A stretch of 64,000 nt of DNA from Mesocentrotus franciscanus (taxonomy: Eukaryota > Echinodermata > Echinoidea > Camarodonta > Strongylocentrotidae), in contig CP137675.1 in assembly GCA_037976565.1 (NCBI GenBank), positions 1,869,323 to 1,933,322 on the forward strand. The letters run 5' to 3'. Below the pieces are notes generated by a model. That model was not told where the DNA came from. It made no database searches and saw only the letters and a list, made by a program, of their open reading frames with translations. Made by a program: the position numbers and the translations under genes. Numbering within the stretch: the first letter of the stretch is position 1; each line of letters opens with the position of its first letter. Positions 12,410 to 23,266 of this stretch are shown here, piece after piece.

Positions 12410-12986
12410 GGCCATACTGCTGCAGCGAGAAGAAAAATAACACATTTCCATCAAAAAATTAATGATACTTTTCCTTTTAGATTATCGCGTGGGTATTTGA
12501 TTGTGTCGTTATGTACAAAATCATGTCGGCGATGTAAAGTAGATTTTGTCAATTTTTTTTTGTCCACTCATGTTGCAGCCAGACCACTTCACTAACTTAA
12601 AGGTAATTTTTCCATGCTTTGAATTTCTTCTGTCGTTTTTCTGGAATTGATGATTGTGAAAAAAAATTATGCGTTTGATATTAGAATATGTCTACAATCC
12701 TACGTTTAAGTTTTAAATCGCTTGGACTTCATTTTTAACATGAATCTGCATAATAATTTTTGAAATGTAACATTTACTCGATGCTTACAGCCTTGAACAA
12801 GGTTTTTTTGTAATACCCACATTTGCCTCTTTCAACCCAGTTGTAGTATCCAGCAATGTTTTGGGAAATAATATTTATAATTGCATGGCCTCCAGGGAGA
12901 GCATAATTAATACTGATGTGGCTACTCTGGGTAATAAGACCTAATTAAGTATCGTTATTTATTATAATGACTGGTTCTGTGAAGTC
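12410..12986. repeat. Duplicated 3' flank of SLC22 (segmental duplication)
   Basis: Shares ordered, diverged blocks with about 1640-2342: a TTAGGCCATACT word, ATCGCGxGGGTATTTGAT, TTTTTCCATGCT and CTGTCGTTTTTCT. It then runs directly into the duplicated last exon. This shows a genomic duplication with its flank, not a retrocopy. Confidence 0.7.
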
Positions 12987-13366
12987 AACCTACATTCCAA
13001 ATTGTTCACCATCTTCAAGAGTCTCTGGTAGTTTCTTCCATAGACGAGAGGCACAATCCAGCCGTCACCAGAGCAGCTATGGTCTGGAGAACAAGGGGAC
13101 CAGGGACCCATACATCAAAGAGGAGCAGCAGGAGAGGGGTTGATATAGCAACGATGCGAGGTGCCATGGAGCAGGTTCACAGACTAACGCCACGCCGGCA
13201 ATAACAAAGGAAGCAATGATGATATATCGACGACCAAACCATTCGATCAAAGGGGCACAGAGCACGACCGAAACGATCGCGACAACGCCAGAGATAGATA
13301 GATGTCGACTCCAAAGCTGCCCGTGCTTAGATAGCAGCCGTATTAGATCGGGTTATTTTTCATCCT
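12987..13366 (-). pseudogene. SLC22 partial pseudogene (exons 8 and 10 fused)
   Basis: 12990-13172 is about 80% identical by eye to exon 10 of the gene at 2343-11581, including the stop region. 13173-13366 matches exon 8, with the IEWFGRRY motif surviving. Exon 9, both introns and the first ~15 bases of exon 10 are missing, so the junction falls inside exons and reflects a genomic deletion. A further internal deletion of roughly 12 bases in the exon 10 copy and frame changes destroy the reading frame. The flank at 12410-12986 is also duplicated. No exons 1-7 were found upstream. It is surely non-coding as a transporter. Confidence 0.85.
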
Positions 13367-13912
13367 ATACGGTGAAGTTTAGTAAAGGAATTATTATAAA
13401 AAAACATGATGGAGTTCAGCAATGAGCAGGATGGAACAACGATTGAGCAGAGTATAAAGCCCGGTGCATACTACAAGATTCCCCTTCGATACGATTTTCG
13501 CCGAAAGGGCGATTTATAAGATATAGAAATCTAAACAACCACCATCCTCCTGATTTAGGTTCTAAATCATGATAAGAATACTAACAACAGGAAATTTTAG
13601 TCTAGTCAGAATACAAGCCGAATCGGCTCAAAATCGTAGACAATCGAATTAGTGGTCTACTGGTCTTACGTCACTACGATTTTGAGCTGATTTAGCTTTT
13701 CCTCTTCCAATGAAGCATGACCTCCCTTGAAATGTATATTTCCTCAATCATATGACTATTCAGATACTCAGTAATTAAGATTTGTTTACATATTTGAATG
13801 TTGGTATCAAATGCTATTGTAAATTCTTCCAAAATCGGATCGTAGTCAGATCGTGTAGTGTGCACCGAGCTTAAGTGTATAACAGCAAGAAAAAAAAATA
13901 TATGGTTATTCA

Positions 13913-15001
13913 AAAGTCTTAGAACGGATTGTTGCCAATCAACTAAGGAGTTACCTTCAGGAGTTTCAGCTCATTCCTCCTATGCAGTCGGCATATCGCG
14001 ATGGTCATTCCACAGAAACTGCTCTCCTTAGGGTTTACAATGACATCTTGCTGGCGTTAGATAAAGGACAGGAGGCCATTCTGGTGCTGCTTGATTATTC
14101 AACGCTTCAGTCACAAATACGGCATAGAAGGTTCTGCTCTAAAATGGCTAAAGTCATACCTCGAGAACCGGAAGCAAATTGTAATCGTAAACGGAGCCAA
14201 ATCGGATGAATTCCCTCTAACTTGGGGGGTACCGCAGGGCTTGGTTATGGGACCTTTGAAATTCGTTTTGTGGACTGTTCCTGTGAGTTACGTCATCGCA
14301 GCTCACAAAGGTATTTGCCACATGTTATATGCAGATGATACCTAATTGTACATCGTTATGCGACGCAACGCCTGACTGATGGTATCTCGTCTTTGGAAGA
14401 CTGTGTGACAGATGTGAAGGCTTGGGCTAGTAACAATAATATGATGCTTAATGCAAACAAGACTGAGCTCATCCACATTACATCACAATTTAGGAAATGG
14501 AACGAGTCTGTTAGCGTTCACATAGACGGAGCTGGTATCATTGCCACCAATTCTGCAAGAGATCTTGGTGTTGTTGTTGATGACTCGTTAGAGCGAAAGG
14601 TATGTCGGGCAGCTAGCTTACGTGTTTATAGGATTGGGAAAATCCGGAAATACCTTGATCGCAGCTCTACTAAACGACTCGTAAATGCTCTGGTAACTTC
14701 GCATTTGGACTATTGTAATCGTTTATTAATCAACTTACCTGCTTGTCATCTAGCACAACTTCAGCCAATACAGAACACCGCTGCACGTCTCATCACTCGC
14801 ACTAGAAAGCAAGATCACATCACTCCAGTCATCCGCATCCTATATTGGCTCTCCCTCAACGAATCCAATTCAAGATCCTTCTCCTCACGTACAACATCAT
14901 CCATCACCGCGCACCCCATATATTATTGGTCTCTGGGTGAAATGAACCTGCTCGCTTGCCTTTTAATGCTGATTCTGGTGTGTAAAGTATCGTGCACCTA
15001 A
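13913..15001 (+). pseudogene. Non-LTR (jockey/CR1-type) reverse transcriptase fragment
   Basis: Decayed RT open reading frame spread over three frames. 13913-14105 has ERIVANQL and SAYRDGHSTETALL. 14091-14345 has WLKSYLENRKQ, GVPQG and YADDT. 14345 to ~14990 has DVKAWASNNNMMLN, DLGVVVDDSL and HLDYCNRLL. A stop directly follows YADDT where the catalytic core should continue, and there is at least one frameshift near 14095. The final part of the RT C-domain is also out of frame. No endonuclease, 5' end or poly-A tail was found, so it is a 5'-truncated dead copy. Confidence 0.88.
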
Positions 15002-16882
15002 ACCGGGTAAAACTACATAAAAGATAAAGCTGAGTACTGGTTATGCGATTGATTTGAATAAGATATAAGCCTTTAGTCCTAAAAAAGTTCTACGAAAATT
15101 TTGATTAGGTTGTACAAGAAATGGTTTTCTATTGTAAGGTGCAGGAATCACCAGAACGACAAGAATTTAGTATATATTGCAAAAAAAAAACACATTTACT
15201 CAATGTTATTCCGAATATTCATTATTCCGTAGGGTTGTTTGCTGGTTCATAATTCTGAAAATGAAATAGGATCTTTAATACCAAAATGAAATAAAGCTCA
15301 TAATTCTAAAGGTTCATAATACCGAAATGACATAAAACCCCGTATCGCTTTTGAATAAAGAGAGTTGTTTTCCAAATCCACTAATTTAGCGTTTTCGAGA
15401 AAAAATTTAATTTACCAGTTTTACTTGTCAGTTATAACTTTGTTTTTAAATATATGGTAGAGGACGTTTAAACCAGTTTAACCATTCACATTTAATGTGA
15501 AACACATTGATACTGCTAAAAGAACATTTGTTATAATTTTTTCCGATCTCTATCGTTCATTGAAAAAAAAAACATGAAGAAAAAAATTACCTTTCCTCTA
15601 AAAACAACGCTTTCGGATGTTTAATTCCAAATGGAATTTAATCCAAAAATATTCGTTAAATATTTAAACAAGTTGAATTTATTTAATTTTGGCACTGATC
15701 ATCTACACTAGTTCGAATAATGTTTGAAGGTTAAAGATAACGGGTTATCGTGTATTCCATATCTATTTCCTTTTTAAATTTTTTTAACTAGGCCTATACT
15801 TCATATTCATTTCCTAGTAATGCAGAACCGTAATTCAAAATATCTTAGCAATGTCTAAAGTTGCCTCGATAATATCTACTGAAGTTTCTAATAGAAATAA
15901 ACCATACATTGAATGGATATCCTTGCGGGAGAAGAGTCAACTTGGTTGCAACTAGAAATGGCTAGAGCGCCATCATTTACTTGGGTTTAGAACGATACAA
16001 CAATCCAATCTAATGCGATTGCAAAGACTTGTTATAAACGAATCAGCATACGGGAGTTTCAACTGTATGGTACATCATTTTTTTTGTAATGTGCGAACAT
16101 TACAATGACATGTGAAGTGAACCGAATAATGAATTATATATGCAATATAATATGGTATTGATATTGATCTTGAGTTGATTTCTTGAAAATCATTGCGATC
16201 GTGTTGAATTTATAGAACGATGGGATCTACTTTATGAAAGCTTTTCATCTAGTTTCATCTAGTTTCATTTAGTTGCCTAATCAGAGACCCTGGTGAGACC
16301 GTGAATGTTGTATATGCAATTAATGATGAATTGTGAAATTACATGTAATTGTTCCCCCCTCCCCCCTTTGGTATCCCTTAACATTAGACAAACGTCTTAT
16401 TCCATCGTAAAATGTAATGTAAAACTTTCTGTATTTGTGTTATCAATACGAGCCAAGTTTTTCTCGACAAATTCGCTCTTCTACTATATTTTAATTTTAT
16501 ATGTCTTTACTTTAGCGCGAGAAGGAAAGTTGTATAGAATTTGGACAAAATCTTAATCTGAAAGTCAGTCTTTCAGTATCTATTTTCTGGATTGGCGCTA
16601 CATGACGAGTGCAAAACTCTGCTAGTAACCTCTTTTAATCTGGTATTTATTTCATTCACCATAGCAGATTAGTGCATACCTTTATCTGCATCTACAATGA
16701 TTCAACGCTTTCATGGTCTCACAGCCCCCTGCCGACAATGTAAATCGGCATTTTTGTTATTTACGCGACCCATCTAAATCTTATATTAGCAGAAGGGCTT
16801 TCAAAACGTAAGATTTTGACATTAAAGTCCCACTGCACTACTTGTAGCTCCTTGCTCCCTCTCTATAGAAAACAATGCCTAA
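15002..16882. other. AT-rich intergenic stretch
   Basis: No coding, RNA or mobile feature is recognised on either strand. There is only short A/T runs and a small TCATCTAGTTT direct repeat near 16245-16270. Confidence 0.5.
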
Positions 16883-17149
16883 AGGGCCTATCTAACTGAG
16901 CGGCGAATGCTTGCGAACGTAGCGAATTTGTGATTTCGTCAGGGTTCGTAAACGGTTGCAGGAAAGTCCCGCAAACAGTTTTCATTGTCGCAAACAGTTT
17001 TATTCGTGGCAAAACAGTCGTAGGCCTTTGCAAAACAGTCGTAAGCTTTTGCAAACGGTTGTAAAACGGTGTCGCTGAAGTTCTTTTTGATCCAAAAATC
17101 CAAAATTCGCAACGTTCGCAAGCATTCGCCGCTCAGTGAGATAGGCCCT
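16883..17149. mobile_element. MITE with ~50 bp TIRs and TAA target duplication
   Basis: The ends AGGGCCTATCTxACTGAGCG are reverse complements for about 50 bases at each side (16883-16932 and 17100-17149). They are flanked by TAA at 16880-16882 and 17150-17152. The three-base TAA duplication fits the PIF/Harbinger superfamily. The interior holds several copies of a GCAAAACAGTCGTA-like word. There is no transposase. The open frames across it are spurious. Confidence 0.85.
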
Positions 17150-17338
17150 TAAGCGGTGTTCCCTCATGATCCTCTTTTTCTTATGTTAATTGAGAGCTGA
17201 GTTGATGTGATAACCACCTGTCAGTGACCATGCTGGGAGGTCTAATCCCTCCTGGCCAAACTAGTGCAGATGGGATTTAAGGTAAACATGGACAATACTA
17301 TGATTTTCACATTTTTATGACATATATATTACTGAACA

Positions 17339-17961
17339 TGGTCTCGAACATTCACCGTTTCGGTTTTGTGTCAATTTAATATTTGGTTGTGATCATTAAA
17401 ATCACTTAAAATCATTATCTAATATTTGATTAAAATGCTTATAGACACTTTAGGGCAAGACCAAAGTATGTTGTCCCATACGTAAGTTACGACTTGGTCT
17501 CGAACATTCATCGTTTCGGTTTTGTGTCAATTTAATATCTGGTTGTGATCATTAAAATCACTTAAAATCATTATCTAATATTTGATTAAAATGCTTATAG
17601 ACACTTTAGGGCAAGACCAAAGTATTTTGTCCCATACGTACGTTACGACTTGGTCTCGAACATTCATCGTTTCGGTTTTGTGTCAATTTAATATTTGGTT
17701 GTGATCATTAAAATCACTTAAAATCATTATCTAATATTTGATTAAAATGCTTATAGACACTTTAGGGCAAGACCAAAGTATTTTGTCCCATACGTACGTT
17801 ACGACTTGGTCTCGAACATTCATCGTTTCGGTTTTGTGTCAATTTAATATCTGGTTGTGATCATTAAAATCACTTAAAATCATTATCTAATATTTGATTA
17901 AAATGCTTATAGACACTTTAGGGCAAGACCAAAGTATTTTGTCCCATACGTACGTTACGAC
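17339..17961. repeat. Four-copy 156 bp tandem repeat
   Basis: Units begin at 17339, 17495, 17651 and 17807, each exactly 156 bp and nearly identical. Copies 1 and 3 read ATTTGG where copies 2 and 4 read ATCTGG, so the array may have grown by doubling a two-unit block. No function is evident. Confidence 0.95.
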
Positions 17962-19164
17962 ATCGTCATTGTTTTAATGTATTATCAGATGGCGTGATTC
18001 GAAACAGAAGGACGTTAACTCATATACATGTGCTTTAACACGGGGTTAACGCCCTCCTGGCTCCAGTCGATTATTCAAGTTCAAATCCTTACCATCGCTT
18101 GAAACAGTCACAATGAAAATAACACTTTCGATGCCATTTTTGTTCTCGTTGTCCTTGGTAACGTATGGTAGAGGATTTTTTTTCTTCAAAAAATATTTTT
18201 TAAATGTATCATTATTATTTTCATCATTTTAAGAATTTCTTTGAGGTAACTAATGAGGCAGAACACATATTTCTCTATTTTCGGGGAAAACGGAAGTGAT
18301 ATTTTATTCATTATTTATCAAAATCACACGAGCTTGACATTACCATATGAGCGTGTAATATTATTTTGTTTGAAAATTGTTTGTTTTACCTTGCGTATCA
18401 TGCATGCAAACTGTTTGAAATTATATTTCTTTGGATAATTAAACATTAAATGGACTTGATGACATACATGCATATGCGCTCGGTGATACATGTATAAGTC
18501 AAATTTTGTACAGTGTTTGTGGTACTTTAAACTCTTGCAACCCTTTGCTTAGAAGAGACCCCTAATTATTGAAGGAATTGATAGTCGCTTCAAAGTTTTA
18601 AAGTGTCTTTTATTGCCACCATAGTTTGAAACTTCGGTCTTCAGACTATGTGCATACAAGCGACCTTCATCCTTGCTCCCAAAGTGGAATGTCTTCTGAA
18701 TGAGATGTGCTGAAATAAAGTTAAATGCCAAAGTTTCCTCAATAGAATGCTTGTTTTCGTTCAACTACGTGCGTATGCGCTTTGGTGCGTGCTGCCGAGC
18801 GTCGCTAGTTGATTGATGTGCAGGAAGTTCACTTGCTGGCTGACATTTGCAACTACCGTTCACTTTGCTTGACGCTAGCCGGGGCTTTAACATGCCCCTC
18901 TCAGCCGATATAATTTGCCATTGATTTCTGCTCTGTTGGCCAACTTTTCCCCAAAAACATCAACCGCTCATTTTCAAGTCGATCGGAAATAACCAAAGAG
19001 CATGTTATTCAGAATTTAAACAAATATTCTTGAATTGTACTAACTTCATGTTGATTCGTACTAAGGCTGGATCATGATTTCGACTAATCGTTAACTTGGA
19101 ATAAGCAGTTGAAACTAATAGTTCGACAGCATTATAAGCTTTGCACTGGAGCCTCTATTTGGAG
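17962..19164. other. Upstream region of the Ig receptor gene
   Basis: No gene is seen. The stretch 18770-18960 is less AT-rich than its surroundings and could be regulatory. Nothing specific can be assigned. Confidence 0.4.
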
Positions 19165-19171
19165 TATATAA
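19165..19171 (+). promoter_or_regulatory. Possible TATA box
   Basis: TATATAA lies 28-34 bases before the Ig receptor ATG. If used, transcription would start almost at the ATG, giving a very short leader. It could equally be chance in AT-rich DNA, with the real 5' UTR exon upstream. Confidence 0.25.
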
Positions 19172-19198
19172 TCAAATAACGACTGGACCTTCTCGACG

Positions 19199-20917
19199 AT
19201 GGCGTGTTTTTGGAACCTTTACATTGTGATTCTGACTTTGATGATGATGCAATGGAAACTTAGCCTGGGAGGAATCTTTAAACATGGACCATCCGATACG
19301 GTCCTAGTCCAGGGAAAGACAGCGGTGCTACGGTGTGCTGTGAAAACCCAGGGCAATGAGGTGGTCTACTGGTTCCACGTAGATTCCGGACAATATATCA
19401 GTTACGATGAAAATATATATTCTTTTGTCATGGAGGACCGTTATTCCATCATTGGAAACCACAAGAAAGGTGAATATTACTTGACGATACGAAATGCACG
19501 GAAATCGGACAAAGGGGAATACCGATGCGTTTATGGAAATCAGTTCATATCAGCCCGCATGGTGGTTTTAGTGCCACCGAATGATGGGTCTCCAGCGTGT
19601 GAGGTTCTCCCTGCAGCCGATACCACCAGCATAGGCAACGTTGCCCAGCTCTCATGCACCTCGCAAGGGGGTGATCCACCGGCAGAGTTGTCCTGGTACC
19701 GACAGGACAAGTTGATAGCGGGCCCCACCGTGCACGCCAATTCCGTCCAGAGACTTGTAAAGGAAGAAGATAACGGTGTCCTCTTCACTTGCTCTGCGAC
19801 CACGCCAGCTCTGACCTATCCGCGAACCTGCACCGTCATGGTACTGAAGAATCCACCCATGGTGACGGTGACACCGCCTGAAGTCAACATAAAACATGGA
19901 GAAACCGCACAATTCACATGCCGTGGTACTGGTGAAACCAACGTCACAGGGTACCGGTGGTTCGTTAATTACGTTGTCGTTGGAAGCAAGGTATCTTCTC
20001 CTCGTTATACCGTCGACCCCACCAATACCACGCTGACAATTCACAATGTACAAGCTTGGGAAAATGGTGTTATCGTATCATGTGAAGCTAATATCCAATC
20101 TGGATTGAAGGGTAGGGGAAGTGCCAATCTTGCTGTGAAACTGCCGCCAAATTTCAAAACTGCAGCACCCCCCACATCCAATAACGAAAACAAAGGGAAT
20201 GGGACAAGGTTATCCCCGAAAGGTCTTCATCCGCCACCCTTCATGACAACCAACATCGCTGCCATCGCCGGAGCTTCAGCAGGAGCTCTTGTCCTTCTTA
20301 TAGTTGTTTCAACTATGGCTGCGTGCTGTGCCAAAGGAAAGAATAATAAATACACCGCCGGTAAAAACATTCCAGGATCCTTGCGGTATAAAACTTCACA
20401 GCAGGTACTCATCGAAGAAGATTTCCCTATCTATGCTAAACCCATGAAAGTGAAACGTCTCAATTGTGGGGTTAAGGAATCAAGTCGGCCAAACAGTAAC
20501 TCGACCACAGCTACCACAGCAGAATCGGCACTGACCGGCGTTATCTTGGACGTCGGGCACGGTGTCGCCATCCCGCTTTGTCTACGACCGCCATCCTTGA
20601 AACGTCTGGGAAGAAAAATCACTTCAAATTACGAGAAAATTGGTTTCGACGGGCCACTGCCTCTAACCCGGCCCGAGCCAATGGGCAGTGAAGACAAAGA
20701 CTCGGTCCCTATCGAGTGCTCAGCGAGACCTACTGAAATATGCAGGAGCCAAAATAACACAATGAATGGCGATTTAAGAAACGGAACATCAAAACCTGGA
20801 GAATTAGTTTATGCTGATTTGGACCTGGTAGAAAATAACAATGATTCATCGGCCAAACAAACTCAGCCTAACAGCAAGGTATCAGATGCAGTAGCTTACG
20901 CCAAATTACGATTATGA
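19199..20917 (+). CDS. Three-Ig-domain membrane receptor with ITIM-like tail
   Basis: An intact 572-residue, single-exon frame. The ATG has A at -3 and G at +4. Signal peptide ~1-24. Ig1 is V-like (C46, W58, DKGEYRC ending at C110), Ig2 C2-like (C153, W166, C198, plus an extra Cys pair C134/C211), Ig3 (C241, W254, C295). Sequons include N248 and N276. A Pro/Ser/Asn-rich stalk (316-347) precedes a single TM (~352-377) with C376/C377 at its inner edge as possible palmitoylation sites. The 195-residue tail has SNYEKI (Y478), LVYADL (Y538) and VAYAKL (Y567), all fitting the ITIM consensus [SIVL]-x-Y-x-x-[ILV], with the last five residues from the C-terminus. In vertebrate inhibitory receptors such motifs recruit SHP phosphatases. 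That role here is inference. The ectodomain resembles IgLON/DIP-type adhesion proteins; the ligand is unknown. Confidence 0.92.
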   Translation: MACFWNLYIVILTLMMMQWKLSLGGIFKHGPSDTVLVQGKTAVLRCAVKTQGNEVVYWFHVDSGQYISYDENIYSFVMEDRYSIIGNHKKGEYYLTIRNARKSDKGEYRCVYGNQFISARMVVLVPPNDGSPACEVLPAADTTSIGNVAQLSCTSQGGDPPAELSWYRQDKLIAGPTVHANSVQRLVKEEDNGVLFTCSATTPALTYPRTCTVMVLKNPPMVTVTPPEVNIKHGETAQFTCRGTGETNVTGYRWFVNYVVVGSKVSSPRYTVDPTNTTLTIHNVQAWENGVIVSCEANIQSGLKGRGSANLAVKLPPNFKTAAPPTSNNENKGNGTRLSPKGLHPPPFMTTNIAAIAGASAGALVLLIVVSTMAACCAKGKNNKYTAGKNIPGSLRYKTSQQVLIEEDFPIYAKPMKVKRLNCGVKESSRPNSNSTTATTAESALTGVILDVGHGVAIPLCLRPPSLKRLGRKITSNYEKIGFDGPLPLTRPEPMGSEDKDSVPIECSARPTEICRSQNNTMNGDLRNGTSKPGELVYADLDLVENNNDSSAKQTQPNSKVSDAVAYAKLRL

Positions 20918-23090
20918 ACGAACTGCAACTTAGTCTCTTTTTATACAAATGTAACTTTATCATTTAAGAATTTTATATGTACATTTTGATAGTTTTTTAA
21001 TGTAATTTTAAAGTTGTATATGACTGTTTTCGAGAAAGTATTGCTAATGGTCAATTGAAAAATTATTTTGGTATTCACTTTTTGTGACCACTAGTCCACT
21101 GGATGAAGTTATTATCTCTCATTTATCGCAGTAAAGTCCAATGTTTATGGAGAATATTATTATGGTGAATAAGATCAAAATGGTGAACAACTGTTATTTT
21201 ACCAGTATCTAATTTTGTCTGCAGCAAATTAATAAGTTTTGTCTGAAGTTCTGTCGAGAAAACGCAGTGTAGTATAAATCCCGTGATGGCAAAATGATTT
21301 TTTTTTTACATTTCTTTCTTTTTCAATGCTTGCTAGCTGATCTCGATGTTACCGAAATACCGCCTAAGGTTTCATGATCGAAGTCTGCTGCTTGTCTTAT
21401 TTCTCTCGAGATACAATCTGCACATGAGCACTCAAAAGTCATTTGTCAAGTTTAACAACCCACTGTGACACTTCTGATATATGTTGATGAAGGTAATGTA
21501 AACATCAATTCATGCACCATCGGCTCATTCCATGATGCACAATTGTTTTATAATACGCACACAGTGCATGGCATCTCTCCATATCTATGTTTAAAGATGT
21601 GTGGATATTTGGGTTCATGTGTACTACAAACTGGTCTATAGCACACGACCGAGGTTTTGTTCATTATTTTGTTAATCATTCTTTTCAGCGTTATTAACAT
21701 ATGAAAAGCAAAAAGTGTAAGCATATAAAAAGAGAGAATTCGTGTTTTGAGAAATAAGTGATTGAAATAGTCTAGCTGCGCTCAACGTAATCTGACGATA
21801 TAATGCAAATGACAAAATTCTGAGAATACTTTTTATGTACCGTTTCTGAATTTATAGATTATGCGTGAATTAAATCTGTGACATACTTTTTTTCTTTCTT
21901 CTTACAATTGTATTTTCTCTAATAGTTTTGCCACAAGATGTGCAAGTATGAATAGGGAATTGTTTCATTTGCGGTTAAAGTAAAATATCATGGCTTTCAT
22001 ATTTCAGTTTTATGTTTACCGGGGGAGTGGATCTTTTTGTGTAGAAGTTACACTTCAGAAGAACATGTTCAATATTTAACCCCAGATAGCAGGTAATCTT
22101 ACTAAATATAACTACTGGAAAAAAATTAATGCGCCATAACGCACCTTCGAGGGTGTGAAAGTTTTTTAATGCACTCCTAATGCCCCGGTCACAACGAGGA
22201 AATCGACACTAGACAGATCGAGCAAATAATTACATTGCACCTATAATAGCCAAGAATTGAACGGTATGGAGTCGGTTTAGAGGGTCGGTTTGGCGGTGTG
22301 ACTGAGGTATACAGGTACTGCTAGGAAGCATTGTAAGGGTTATAAGTTGAATCTTTTGTGCTTCGATAATCTAAGTATTCGTCTAGTGGTACAATATGGT
22401 GAAATGTTAGGTGCAATATCAGGATTGTTTAGTTAAGAGGTTCTATATGCGTTCACCGTGTCTGGTGTTGATATGACGTTGAAATTTGAATTAAATTAAG
22501 GGGCTTAAAGTAAACAAAAGTCTGGCACCATAGTGACACCGAGTATTAAATTAATACAGAAATTAGCTTGACTCATTGGTGACTAAAAATAATATCTCAA
22601 AGGCTGAAATAACATGAGCTTGGTTGAAGAAAAAACTACTCACTACATTGTGTAGGCCTTTATAAACATATTTTAACTATAAATAATAACCTAGTATGTG
22701 TGTAGTACAGAGTTTAAAGAGTTCTGGTGCAGATCAGGCTATACACAAGCTGAAAAGGAGCGGGTGTCCTAAAATTCTAATATTTTCATGAAGCATAAGT
22801 TGTAGCAATTCTGTTTAAAATAGAAATTAAAATGTCTTCAATTAATTATGATAATTTTAGACTAAGCCTATTTCAACTTGCCTACGTAAGGAAAATTTGA
22901 TAGATTCAAGCTATACGGATGAAGATAGAATTCATATTTTAATTTCGTTCAGGTCATGAAAATATACAAGGTCGCCCTAACTGAGTGAGATGATCTCGTT
23001 TGGTAGCCATTATTTTTACACTTGTGCTTTTACATTGTGTATTGGCATTGCGTTTAAACGAAATCTTACTGAATTAGGGGTGACCTGACA
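20918..23090 (+). other. Probable 3' UTR / 3' flank of the Ig receptor gene
   Basis: AT-rich with no coding feature. Several AATAAA words follow further on (near 23700, 23773 and 24295). If the last is used, the 3' UTR would be about 3.4 kb and would contain the element at 23091-23266. Confidence 0.4.
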
Positions 23091-23266
23091 TTGCTCCTAC
23101 GCCAATTGCCAAGGATTTAGGGTTAGGGTGGGGGTTGAAATTTGGTTTTAGGTTAGGTTAAGGGTTAGGGTTATGGTTCGGGTTAGGTAACGTGTTGGGT
23201 CCAGGTTAGAAGTTAAGAATTTGGTTAGTCTATGAAATTGACGCGGAGAAATTGTCGCCGGAGCAA
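23091..23266. mobile_element. MITE-like element with TTAGGG-like core
   Basis: The ends TTGCTCCTACGCCAATTG and, reversed, TTGCTCCGGCGACAATT are imperfect terminal inverted repeats of about 18 bases. They enclose a run of degenerate TTAGGG/GGTTAG units, then GGTCCAGGTT. Related copies are at 46351-46468, 53222-53369 and 58376-58700. It is not a telomere: the units are irregular and bounded by family-specific sequence. Confidence 0.7.

Noticed and set aside
13077..13265. Independent small SLC22-like gene
   Set aside because: The open frame is the middle of a fused exon 8/exon 10 copy with deletions and lost frame, so it is a pseudogene.
17339..17961. CRISPR-like array
   Set aside because: Units are contiguous 156 bp repeats with no unique spacers, in an animal genome.
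19540..20622. Antisense open frames across the Ig receptor gene
   Set aside because: They overlap a well-supported sense gene with three Ig domains and show no domain of their own.
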